From Clostridiales bacterium (lineage in GTDB: Bacteria; Bacillota; Clostridia; Monoglobales; Firm-18), in NCBI GenBank assembly GCA_031255355.1, contig JAIRSR010000049.1, positions 1 to 7,408 of the forward strand: a stretch of DNA of 7,408 nucleotides, in the 5' to 3' direction. Positions 1 through 5,837 of this stretch are shown piece after piece. Position 1 is the first letter of the stretch; each line of letters opens with the position of its first letter. Position numbers and translations under genes: made by a program. The notes below the pieces were generated by a model. The model had not been told where the DNA came from, searched no databases, and saw only the letters and a list, made by a program, of their open reading frames with translations.

Positions 1-1
1 C

Positions 2-205
2 AAGGAGTTGACGAAAGTTTACAGCGCGAAGTGTACCAAAATCAGTTTTGACCACAAGACGCGCGGCGACGGCAACGCGATTGTGCCCGTCAAAATCGAG
101 GGGAATTTTATGGACAGGAAAATTGATAAGGCGGTGTTTACCAAAAAGGACGCGGATTCCGCCGGGCTTTCGTGGCTGAATACCATCGAGCCGATCGAGG
201 CGTGA
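2..205 (+). CDS. C-terminal end of probable major tail (tube) protein, 5' partial
   Basis: This reading frame is open from the left edge and ends at TGA 203-205, so only the last 68 codons or so are visible. A TTG at 8 could be read as a start, but AAGGAG (2-7) touches it with no spacer, so I take the gene to begin upstream. The visible part alternates short polar and hydrophobic stretches (VYSAKCTKISFD, AIVPVKIEGNF), as expected for beta strands, and ends in IEPIEA. The position directly before the tail assembly chaperone is where siphophages keep the major tail protein, which polymerises into the tail tube. The assignment rests mainly on gene order; no diagnostic motif is visible. A small unrelated virion protein is the alternative. 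A strong hairpin follows the stop codon. Confidence 0.5.
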   Translation, partial: KELTKVYSAKCTKISFDHKTRGDGNAIVPVKIEGNFMDRKIDKAVFTKKDADSAGLSWLNTIEPIEA

Positions 206-227
206 CGCGGGTTTCGTAAAATCCGCG
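206..227 (+). other. Intercistronic hairpin directly after the tail tube stop codon
   Basis: CGCGGGTTT (206-214) pairs with AAATCCGCG (219-227) around a four-base loop CGTA. This gives a 9-bp stem with one G-U wobble. It starts at the first base after the TGA stop. It is followed by CAGGGAAAAAG and not by a T-run, so it does not read as an intrinsic terminator. Such a hairpin could protect the 3' end of a processed upstream message or affect translation of the chaperone gene 30 bases downstream; that role is inferred. It resembles a second hairpin after dit at 3191-3210. Confidence 0.55.
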
Positions 228-240
228 CAGGGAAAAAGTG

Positions 241-249
241 AAAGGGGAG
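241..249 (+). promoter_or_regulatory. Ribosome binding site of the tail assembly chaperone
   Basis: AAAGGGGAG lies seven bases before the ATG at 257. It also sits directly against a TTG at 251 in the same frame, leaving only one base between them. The spacing therefore selects ATG 257 as the start. Confidence 0.7.
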
Positions 250-256
250 TTTGTTT

Positions 257-661
257 ATGAGCGGCAGTGTCAGAAAATCCGTCGCCAATGAGAAAACCGT
301 ACACGGAGTGGTGGTTCGGCGGCTACCCATCGGCGCGTATTTGCGGGCGGCCGAGAGTATCCGTGAGTTGCCCGCGAACTTGCTGGAACGGCTGTTCCCG
401 GGGACTTCGGCGGACGAGGCGCTGGCGCGATTGAAACAGTTACGCGCCGAGACGCTATTGACTGTCATCGGACGCGGCGCGGCGGCGTTGCCCGAGGAGT
501 TTTTAGGCTTTTTCGGCGCGTTGCTCTCCGTTCCCGCAGAGCAACTGCGCGACGGTTTGACACCTACGGAGTTTATGGACGTGCTGACGGAGTTTTGGAA
601 GTTGAACGATCTTTCAAATTTTATCAAGCGGGTGAGGGAGGCGGCGGGCATGTTGAAGTAG
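257..661 (+). CDS. Tail assembly chaperone, short (G-like) form
   Basis: A 134-residue protein starting at ATG 257 and ending at TAG 659-661. It is small, helical and charged, with no signal peptide or membrane segment. It has no strong family motif that I can name. Its identity comes from its place between the tail tube and tape measure genes and from its overlap with a second ORF in the -1 frame, the arrangement of lambda G/GT and of many siphophage tail chaperones. These cytoplasmic proteins bind the tape measure protein and help tail tube subunits polymerise around it; they are absent from the mature tail. The slippery site lies near its 3' end at 616-622, so the short form keeps 12 residues beyond N121-F122. 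The next ORF supplies the C-terminal part of the long form. Confidence 0.75.
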   Translation: MSGSVRKSVANEKTVHGVVVRRLPIGAYLRAAESIRELPANLLERLFPGTSADEALARLKQLRAETLLTVIGRGAAALPEEFLGFFGALLSVPAEQLRDGLTPTEFMDVLTEFWKLNDLSNFIKRVREAAGMLK

Positions 662-831
662 AGGATTGGCTGCAACGGTTAATCGCGGTATGCGTGAAGG
701 CGGGAATCGGCAAGCGGGAACTTTTTGAGGCGTATTATTTTGATGAGATTTATGACGTTTTGCGCTTGCGGTTTGAATTGGAGCGCGTACCGGACAATCC
801 AACGGAAGTGGAAGCGGACGACTTTTTTTAA
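595..831 (+). CDS. Tail assembly chaperone, -1 frame extension (T-like part of the G-T fusion)
   Basis: This frame overlaps the end of the short chaperone and ends at TAA 829-831. The first nominal start is a TTG at 595 with a poorly placed GACGGAG, and the next, GTG 694, has no ribosome binding site. Independent initiation is therefore unlikely. A -1 slip at 616-622 joins residues 1-122 of the short form to 69 residues read from codon 622-624, giving a 191-residue fusion. The junction is a glycine-rich linker (YQAGEGGGG). A helical domain follows (roughly EDWLQRLIAVCVKAGIGKRELFEAYY) and then an acidic tail ending EADDFF. A small domain with an acidic/aromatic end is usual for T-like extensions, which contact the tape measure protein or tube subunits. 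Confidence in the gene is high because the open frame, the heptamer and the gene order agree; production of the fusion is inferred. Confidence 0.75.
   Translation: MEVERSFKFYQAGEGGGGHVEVEDWLQRLIAVCVKAGIGKRELFEAYYFDEIYDVLRLRFELERVPDNPTEVEADDFF
616..622 (+). other. Programmed -1 ribosomal frameshift site, A AAT TTT
   Basis: In the chaperone frame the codons are TCA AAT TTT ATC, so the heptamer A AAT TTT fits the X XXY YYZ rule exactly. After a -1 slip, the A-site Phe tRNA re-pairs perfectly with TTT at 619-621. The P-site Asn tRNA keeps its first two pairs on AAA. The shifted frame then reads TAT CAA GCG GGT and stays open to 828. The heptamer lies 37 bases before the zero-frame stop. The same type of heptamer is known from retroviral frameshifting (A AAU UUA in Rous sarcoma virus). 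Confidence 0.75.
630..648 (+). other. G-rich element downstream of the slip site, possible G-quadruplex
   Basis: After a seven-base spacer behind the slippery heptamer comes GGGTGAGGGAGGCGGCGGG. It has five G-runs (630-632, 636-638, 640-641, 643-644, 646-648), enough for a two-tier quadruplex. The position fits a frameshift stimulator, which usually starts 5-9 bases beyond the heptamer. I saw no convincing conventional stem or pseudoknot here. The G-richness could simply reflect the glycine codons of the linker, so this is a hypothesis. Confidence 0.3.
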
Positions 832-849
832 CGGCGGGGAGGTGGTTTT

Positions 850-2352
850 GTGAATGACATCAGGCTTGGCGCGGACGCTGTGCTGACAAGTATGGATAAA
901 ATCGCGGCGTCCGTCGGCACCGCCGTAGCGGGGTTCGAGCGGGCAAAGGCGGTGCTTGGCGGCATCAATGACGATTTAATCCTCTGGGAGCGGGCAAGCG
1001 AATATTGGCAGAAGCGCACGTTTGATTTGCGCGTGAATGAAATTACGCATTTGCGCAACCTTGGGAGGATTTCCGCAACGGAGGAGGCGGAACTGTGGCA
1101 CACGCTTGCCGACGCGCAGAAATACGGCTGGCGCAACGCGCAGGAGGCGCAGGAGAACTATTATAAGTGTCTTTATGAAAACGCGAAAAAGGCGATAGAC
1201 GAGCAAGTCGCCCTCGGGCAGTTATCCGCGCGGGAGATTGCGGACGCGTGGAATGAGGTGTATCAGTCCTTTGACAACGTGAACATCAAGTACCAAGCGG
1301 CGTTGCAGATCCGTGAGGCGTTGCTGGGCGGCGCGGATGAGCAGATTGCGCTCCGCCGGCGGGATTCTGACCGCTGGATGAGCCGTCAGACGCTGTACGG
1401 CGCGGACGAGGCACAGGAGGTGGACGCTTATTCGCGGCGAATCGCCGCAGAACAGCAACTTTTGCGGGAAATCGAGAGCGGTGTGCTGAACGGTGTGACC
1501 CTCGGGGAACAGGAGCGGGAAACGCGCTGGCGGGAGGTTTATGAGTACATCGAGGATTTGGAGGACGCGCGGTATCAATCCGCGAAGCAATACCTGACGC
1601 GGTATGCCGCCGATTACGCCGCCGCGTCGCGGGACGCGCTGGACGAAACGTATCAATACCGTTTGGACTTGTACAATGAGGAACTTGCCGCTTTGCGCGG
1701 AAAGTACGACCTGCGGCGAAGCGCGGCGAAAGAGGAGCGGCGCGGGGAGGAATTGGACGAACTTTTGACGCAAAGCCGCTATTACAAGGACGCTGTGACG
1801 AAAGCGGGGCAGGATAAATACCGCGATATTACGGCGAAAATCCGTGACATTTACGACGAGCAGCGGGCGGAGAGGGACAAGCGGCGGTACGAGGAGGACG
1901 AGCGGGCAATCAAGGACAAAATCGCGCGGCTGCGGGAGGAGTATCAAAACGAGAAAGACGCGTTGGAGCGTTCCGGCGGCGATCTGGCGCGGCTGGCGGG
2001 ACAGGCGGCTTTGCAAGGTATTGCCGCCGCCGCTTCCGCAGGGGATAAAATCCAAGGCGTTATGCTGGACGTGAACCGCGCTTTTGCCGAACAAATACAG
2101 CGGCTGTTCCAAAAGACAGACCTGTATATGGGGGAGCAGGCCGCGAAAATCGCGCGGGTGTTCGACTCGCTCGGGACGTATTCCGCAAACGCGGCGGGCG
2201 GCGTTGCCGCGCGGGAATCGGACACTAACGTCAACGTGGTGCTGAACGATTACGGCGATAAGCGGCTTTCGGACGGCAACGCGGTGCTGAGTTACGCGGG
2301 GGAGTTTTTGAGCGCGGTAAAAAACGCGCTGCGCTCACAGGGGGTGCGATGA
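850..2352 (+). CDS. Tape measure protein (short)
   Basis: A 500-residue protein starting at GTG 850, five bases after a strong SD (GGAGGTG, 838-844), and ending at TGA 2350-2352. It is almost entirely charged helix. Residues 290-375 are very rich in Arg, Glu, Lys and Asp and look like coiled coil. Residues 379-400 are Ala/Gly-rich and only mildly hydrophobic. I see no clear membrane segment, although many tape measures have some. A degenerate motif recurs: LGRISATEEAELW (71-83), LGQLSAREIADAW (122-134) and a variant ending W227, the last two followed by WNEVY and WREVY. The place between the chaperone and Dit is that of the tape measure protein, which fills the tail lumen, sets tail length and leaves at DNA ejection. 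At the usual 0.15 nm per residue it would specify a tail of about 75 nm. A minor tail protein is a less likely alternative. Confidence 0.7.
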   Translation: MNDIRLGADAVLTSMDKIAASVGTAVAGFERAKAVLGGINDDLILWERASEYWQKRTFDLRVNEITHLRNLGRISATEEAELWHTLADAQKYGWRNAQEAQENYYKCLYENAKKAIDEQVALGQLSAREIADAWNEVYQSFDNVNIKYQAALQIREALLGGADEQIALRRRDSDRWMSRQTLYGADEAQEVDAYSRRIAAEQQLLREIESGVLNGVTLGEQERETRWREVYEYIEDLEDARYQSAKQYLTRYAADYAAASRDALDETYQYRLDLYNEELAALRGKYDLRRSAAKEERRGEELDELLTQSRYYKDAVTKAGQDKYRDITAKIRDIYDEQRAERDKRRYEEDERAIKDKIARLREEYQNEKDALERSGGDLARLAGQAALQGIAAAASAGDKIQGVMLDVNRAFAEQIQRLFQKTDLYMGEQAAKIARVFDSLGTYSANAAGGVAARESDTNVNVVLNDYGDKRLSDGNAVLSYAGEFLSAVKNALRSQGVR

Positions 2353-2353
2353 T

Positions 2354-3190
2354 ATGTTAGGCTTTGAGTTTAACGGTGTTCACAGCAGCCGCTTCGGGTT
2401 GGTTACGCGGTCGAAAAACCGTCCGATTTTGCCGGAGCCGAAAACGGTGACGGAGGAAGCATTGTGCCGCGACGGGGTGTATGATTTTTCCGCCGCCAAC
2501 CCTTACGGGCGGGTGATGTACAAGACGCGTGAAATTACGGTGGACTGTAATTTTATCTCAACAGGCATGCCCGATACGCGGCGGCGGGCGCGGGCGATTG
2601 CCGCGTGGCTCGGCTGCGGGGAGGCGCGGTTGGTTTTTGACGACGAACGCGCGGTGTATTATATGGCGCGGGTATCGAACCGCATCGATTTGCAGCAGCA
2701 GATTAGCAAGATCGGTTTTTTTACTGTTGTGTTTACCTGCCGTCCGTTCGCTTACGGCGCGGTGGCCTCCGGGGAACTGCCCGTTTACGGCGCGGGGCTT
2801 TGCTACGGCGACGGCATACGGTACGGCGGGTTTAACAGGTTTTACGCGGACAACGCGGGAATCTCGCCGTGCTTCGGCGGCGACGCGCGGGAGTTTAACG
2901 CGGAGAATTTCGGGACGATGTACGCCAAGCCGCACATCGTGTTGGAGGGCGCGTTTCACAACGTGCGAATCGGTATGGCGGACGGACGGTATTTGCGGTA
3001 TCCGCGTTCGGCGGCGGGGACGCTGGTATTCGACTGCGAGCGGCTGCATACCGTGCTGAACGGCGAGAATGTGACGAATTTGACGGAGGGCGCATTTTTT
3101 GAACTTGCGCCCGGGGATAATGTTATGCGGATTTCCGCAGACGATATTGATTGCGCCGTCAATTTTGCGTTTCGGTTTTTATATTTGTAG
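2354..3190 (+). CDS. Distal tail protein Dit (Sipho_tail family)
   Basis: A 278-residue protein starting at ATG 2354, one base after the tape measure stop, so the two are probably translationally coupled. An AGGGGGTG (2339-2346) inside the preceding gene serves as SD. The N-terminus has the typical Dit pattern: FEFNGVHSSRFGLVTRSKNRPILPEPK (residues 4-30) in shorter pieces FEFNG, HSSRFGL and RPILPEPK. Next come RDGVYDF and the REITVDCNF strand, then helix DTRRRARAIAAWL and LVFDDERAVYYMARV. This is the SPP1 gp19.1-like N-terminal domain that forms the hexameric hub ring at the tail tip. Residues 134-160 are a Tyr-Gly-rich linker. The second half (about 190-278) has the LEGAFHNVRIG, LVFDCERLHTVLNG and LAPGDNVMRIS strands of the galectin-like C-terminal domain. 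The length is normal for the family. Dit links the tail tube to Tal. Confidence 0.92.
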   Translation: MLGFEFNGVHSSRFGLVTRSKNRPILPEPKTVTEEALCRDGVYDFSAANPYGRVMYKTREITVDCNFISTGMPDTRRRARAIAAWLGCGEARLVFDDERAVYYMARVSNRIDLQQQISKIGFFTVVFTCRPFAYGAVASGELPVYGAGLCYGDGIRYGGFNRFYADNAGISPCFGGDAREFNAENFGTMYAKPHIVLEGAFHNVRIGMADGRYLRYPRSAAGTLVFDCERLHTVLNGENVTNLTEGAFFELAPGDNVMRISADDIDCAVNFAFRFLYL

Positions 3191-3210
3191 CGTCGGCGTG
3201 ACCGCCGGCG
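3191..3210 (+). other. Intercistronic hairpin directly after the dit stop codon
   Basis: CGTCGGCG (3191-3198) pairs fully with CGCCGGCG (3203-3210), with one U-G wobble, around a four-base loop TGAC. It begins at the first base after TAG 3188-3190. The SD of the next gene (AAAGGAG, 3213-3219) follows three bases later. No T-run follows, so it is not an intrinsic terminator. It could mark a processing or stability point, or tune initiation of the following gene by holding its SD close to a stable stem; those roles are inferred. Confidence 0.55.
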
Positions 3211-3228
3211 GCAAAGGAGTGGGAAAGT

Positions 3229-3735
3229 ATGGATAAAGCGGTAATCACCGCGATTACAAAGGAACTGACGGAGGAGCAGCGCGTTGCGCACAACGACAAT
3301 TACAGCAATTTAGCGGACAAGGATATGGAAATTTATGACGGCATAGACGATAAGATCCAAGCCGCGCTGGACGGAATGACACCGTCCGCGAAAATACCGG
3401 AGGGGCTTTACCTTGGCTTTTTATGCAATAACCCTTACTGCGTGTATATTCCGTTGGCACTCAATCTTGCGCCCATGCAGACGACGTTGCCGAAGTATTT
3501 CTTTCGGGTGGCATCGAACATGGCGTTCCCGCCCGGGATTAACATTGATTTTTCCTATTACAACGGCACGGCGGCAGAGTACACGCATGATACCTGCGTT
3601 TTGAAAAACCCTGACGGCGGGAATATTACGAATTTACAGGGCGAGGCGTTGTACGTGCTGACAATGACGCTTGTTTCCGGCGTTTGCAAGGCGCAACTGC
3701 GTCCCGCGACAAATGATGATTTTGCCGCCTGCTGA
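3229..3735 (+). CDS. Unrecognised protein in the tail tip cluster
   Basis: A 168-residue protein starting at ATG 3229, nine bases after AAAGGAG (3213-3219), and ending at TGA 3733-3735. I do not recognise the family. Residues 1-55 are charged and predicted helical (KELTEEQRVAHNDNY, DDKIQAALDG). From about 57 on it looks beta-rich with many aromatics and short turns (GLYLGFL, YCVYIPLAL, INIDFSYYNGT, LYVLTMTLVSGV). It has cysteines at 66, 71, 123, 153 and 168, the last being the C-terminal residue. There is no signal peptide or clear membrane helix. It sits between dit and tal, which are often adjacent, so a baseplate or tip accessory part is plausible. A helical anchor followed by a beta domain would fit a small adsorption protein. 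That role is inferred from position and shape only. Confidence 0.75.
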   Translation: MDKAVITAITKELTEEQRVAHNDNYSNLADKDMEIYDGIDDKIQAALDGMTPSAKIPEGLYLGFLCNNPYCVYIPLALNLAPMQTTLPKYFFRVASNMAFPPGINIDFSYYNGTAAEYTHDTCVLKNPDGGNITNLQGEALYVLTMTLVSGVCKAQLRPATNDDFAAC

Positions 3736-3743
3736 GAGGGGGG
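3736..3743 (+). promoter_or_regulatory. Ribosome binding site of the Tal gene
   Basis: GAGGGGGG starts right after the TGA of the preceding gene and lies five bases before ATG 3749. This fixes ATG 3749 as the start, rather than an in-frame ATG at 3671 that would overlap the upstream gene by 65 bases and has no SD. Confidence 0.7.
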
Positions 3744-3748
3744 AACGT

Positions 3749-5752
3749 ATGCGGTATCCTATGGTTTATGATAAAACACAGCGGGAATTTGGCGGCATGG
3801 GGCTTGCCGTGCTGGAAGCCGCGCAAAATGTTAAGGTGCGTCAGGTGGTCAACGGTGAATATACGCTGTCCTTTGTGCTTCCGCATACGGCGGAGGGCCG
3901 TCAGTATGTCCGCGAGGAAAATATTGTGCTGGCGGACGGTCAGGCGTTTCGCGTCCGTTCCTTTGAGAACGTGCGTGACGATGTGGGGAAGTTGGTTTCC
4001 AACGTGCAATGCGAGCACATCAGTTATGATTTGAACGACGTGCGGCATTTGCCGAAAATGAATGATATTATCAACGTTACGCCGAAAGAGGTATTTGTGA
4101 CGGGGTTTAGCGACGGACGCACCAATTATAACGGGTTGCTGCAAGGAACGCCTTTTACGCTGGAGTGCGCTGTGGACGGCGCGACGGATTTGTTCCTTTA
4201 TAAGACCTCCCCCCGCGCCGTATTGAATCAGTTTTTGAAAGATTTGGGCTGTGAGGCGGTGTACGACAACTGGGCGGTGTCCCTTGTTTCCCGCCGCGGG
4301 AACAACAACGGTGTGCAGTTCCGGCTGGGGAAAAACCTGCAAAGCGTCAAGCGGAAAACGGACAGCGCGGGGTTGATTACGCGGTTGTATCCTTACGGTG
4401 ACGCGTATCTTGATATTACCAGCGTCAATTCCGGCAAGGCGTACATTGACAGCCCGCTTATCGGGCTTTATGATTACGTGCATGAGAATTATATGGATTT
4501 TGACGGCGTGAACGTGCCGTCCGCGCTGAAAGCCAAGGGAATCGAGCAATGGAGCACGGAGGACCGCGACGGCGTGGACAAACCGAAAGTGACCTATGAG
4601 GTGAGTGTGCTTGAGTTGAAAAAACTCAGTGAATATGCCGCGTTTGAGGGGTTTTCCCTCGGCGATACCGTGCGGGTTATCGACGAGGCGCTCGGCATTG
4701 ATGTGAACGCGCGGATTTTGGAGTATGATTACTATCCGTATGAGCCGTTGAAATCGTCGGTGGTTTTGGCGAATTTTAAGGAGAACGCGGGCGGCGTGTT
4801 CGCGGAGTTGTTAAAGACGCAAAAGTTGGTATCGCAATTGGTGACGCGCAAGGGGCAGATTAACGACGCGTTCATCGAGAGCGTACAGCGGACGATGCAA
4901 ATGAAGTTCAGCGCCGCCATGACAAAAAAGACGGTGATTCACGATTACGCCGATGTTTGGGTGGACGACGCGGACAATCCCGCCGCCGCGATTGCGCTTG
5001 TGGATGGGATGTTTGCCCTCGCCAACGCGAAAAAACCTGACGGTTCGTGGAATTGGCGCACCATAGGCAGCGGCGGCCGGCTGGTGGCGGACGAGGTGGT
5101 ATCATCTTGGGTGTACGCCGGGGTAATCGACGCTTCGCAAATTAACGCGGGGACGATTAACACGAACCGCATTAAACTGAAATCCAACGACGGCAGGCTG
5201 GAAATCGCGGGGAATAAAATCACCATGACGGCGAACAACGCCGCGAATACCGCTTTGACAATGGATCCCGCAGACGGCGTTCGGTATACACATTCCTATG
5301 ACGCGCTCGGCAGGCCGTTGAAAACTACCGCTTTTGACGTGAGCGGCGCGGGGATTTTGTATTATGAGTATGATACTTCCAATCCAAACGAGGAGGGGAC
5401 GGCGAGTTATTGTCAGTACCTCAACGCGGTGTATATGGATCAGATCGGGGGCGGGACTTCCGACCCGCAAACTTTTAATATCCCGATTTACGGTCCCGTT
5501 TGGGCGGATTCCGACCGCACGCCGAAAGTGATGGTGACACCCGATGAAACGCTCCGTTTCGTCCGCGCGGACGGCGGGCATGTGAATGATCTTTCGCAAT
5601 ACCGCTGCGGCGTGACAAGCGTAACGCGTGACAGTCAGGGGATCGTGGTGAGGGTGGAGTCGTGGAAAACTTATGTGTACAGTATATCGGGCGGGTCGCC
5701 GACGTACCGTACCGGGTCATTGAAGTTTAATATTCTTGTTATTTTGGCGTGA
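3749..5752 (+). CDS. Tail tip protein Tal (prophage endopeptidase-tail / minor structural family)
   Basis: A 667-residue protein from ATG 3749 to TGA 5750-5752. The first 350 or so residues match the Tal/gp21-type hub fold. Features are VKVRQVVNGEYTLSF (28-42), FRVRSFEN (68-74), a CEHISYDLND strand (88-97), RAVLNQFLKDLG (156-167), LYPYGD (213-218) and the segment LGDTVRVIDEALGI through YYPYEPLKSSVVLANF (304-343). The N-terminal domain trimerises beneath Dit and closes the tail tube. Residues 350-395 are helical. The run ADEVVSSWVYAGVIDASQINAGTI (447-470, in part) is a repeat-like motif often found where tail tip proteins continue into fibre or receptor-binding parts. The last 170 residues are beta-rich and unlike anything I recognise. 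I see no peptidase, lysozyme or amidase signature. It probably acts in host recognition and tail tip opening. Confidence 0.85.
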   Translation: MRYPMVYDKTQREFGGMGLAVLEAAQNVKVRQVVNGEYTLSFVLPHTAEGRQYVREENIVLADGQAFRVRSFENVRDDVGKLVSNVQCEHISYDLNDVRHLPKMNDIINVTPKEVFVTGFSDGRTNYNGLLQGTPFTLECAVDGATDLFLYKTSPRAVLNQFLKDLGCEAVYDNWAVSLVSRRGNNNGVQFRLGKNLQSVKRKTDSAGLITRLYPYGDAYLDITSVNSGKAYIDSPLIGLYDYVHENYMDFDGVNVPSALKAKGIEQWSTEDRDGVDKPKVTYEVSVLELKKLSEYAAFEGFSLGDTVRVIDEALGIDVNARILEYDYYPYEPLKSSVVLANFKENAGGVFAELLKTQKLVSQLVTRKGQINDAFIESVQRTMQMKFSAAMTKKTVIHDYADVWVDDADNPAAAIALVDGMFALANAKKPDGSWNWRTIGSGGRLVADEVVSSWVYAGVIDASQINAGTINTNRIKLKSNDGRLEIAGNKITMTANNAANTALTMDPADGVRYTHSYDALGRPLKTTAFDVSGAGILYYEYDTSNPNEEGTASYCQYLNAVYMDQIGGGTSDPQTFNIPIYGPVWADSDRTPKVMVTPDETLRFVRADGGHVNDLSQYRCGVTSVTRDSQGIVVRVESWKTYVYSISGGSPTYRTGSLKFNILVILA

Positions 5753-5837
5753 AGTCACGTTATGTGAACGTATGGCATAAGATTTGTGAAGCGGGGGGAT
5801 AATAAGCGAATCACGCGGAGGGAAAGGAATTTTTGCT
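5753..5837 (+). other. Intergenic gap between tail module and glycosyltransferases
   Basis: This is the longest gap in the window (85 bp). Its left part holds small overlapping inverted repeats: CGTGA-AG-TCACG (5748-5759, spanning the Tal stop) and ACGTT-ATGTG-AACGT (5757-5771). The right part holds a G6 run (5793-5798), a GATAAT hexamer at 5798-5803 with no good -35 partner, and the SD of the next gene (AAAGGA, 5823-5828, nine bases before its ATG). There is no T-tract terminator. The function is unknown; it may mark the junction between two gene blocks. Confidence 0.4.

Noticed and set aside
19..675. Antisense ORF (218 codons) across the tube and chaperone genes
   Set aside because: It spans two genes and their ribosome binding site on the other strand, and its composition is that of a shadow frame.
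1222..2112. Antisense ORF (296 codons) opposite the tape measure gene
   Set aside because: It has no ribosome binding site and an Arg/Leu/Pro-rich shadow composition, and the + strand gene has strong context support.
3191..3220. Hairpin after dit as an intrinsic terminator
   Set aside because: No T-run follows the stem; the sequence continues straight into the SD of the next gene.
3671..3748. Upstream in-frame ATG for the Tal gene
   Set aside because: It would add 26 residues unlike Tal N-termini and overlap the preceding gene by 65 bases; ATG 3749 has the strong SD.
3626..4549. Long antisense ORF (307 codons) across the Tal gene start
   Set aside because: It lies entirely opposite well-supported genes, its translation is rich in His, Arg and Val without domain signals, and it is a by-product of GC-rich codon use on the other strand.
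5775..5803. Possible promoter with -10 GATAAT in the gap before the GT2 gene
   Set aside because: No acceptable -35 element lies 16-18 bases upstream, and the nearest TTGTGA is only eight bases away.
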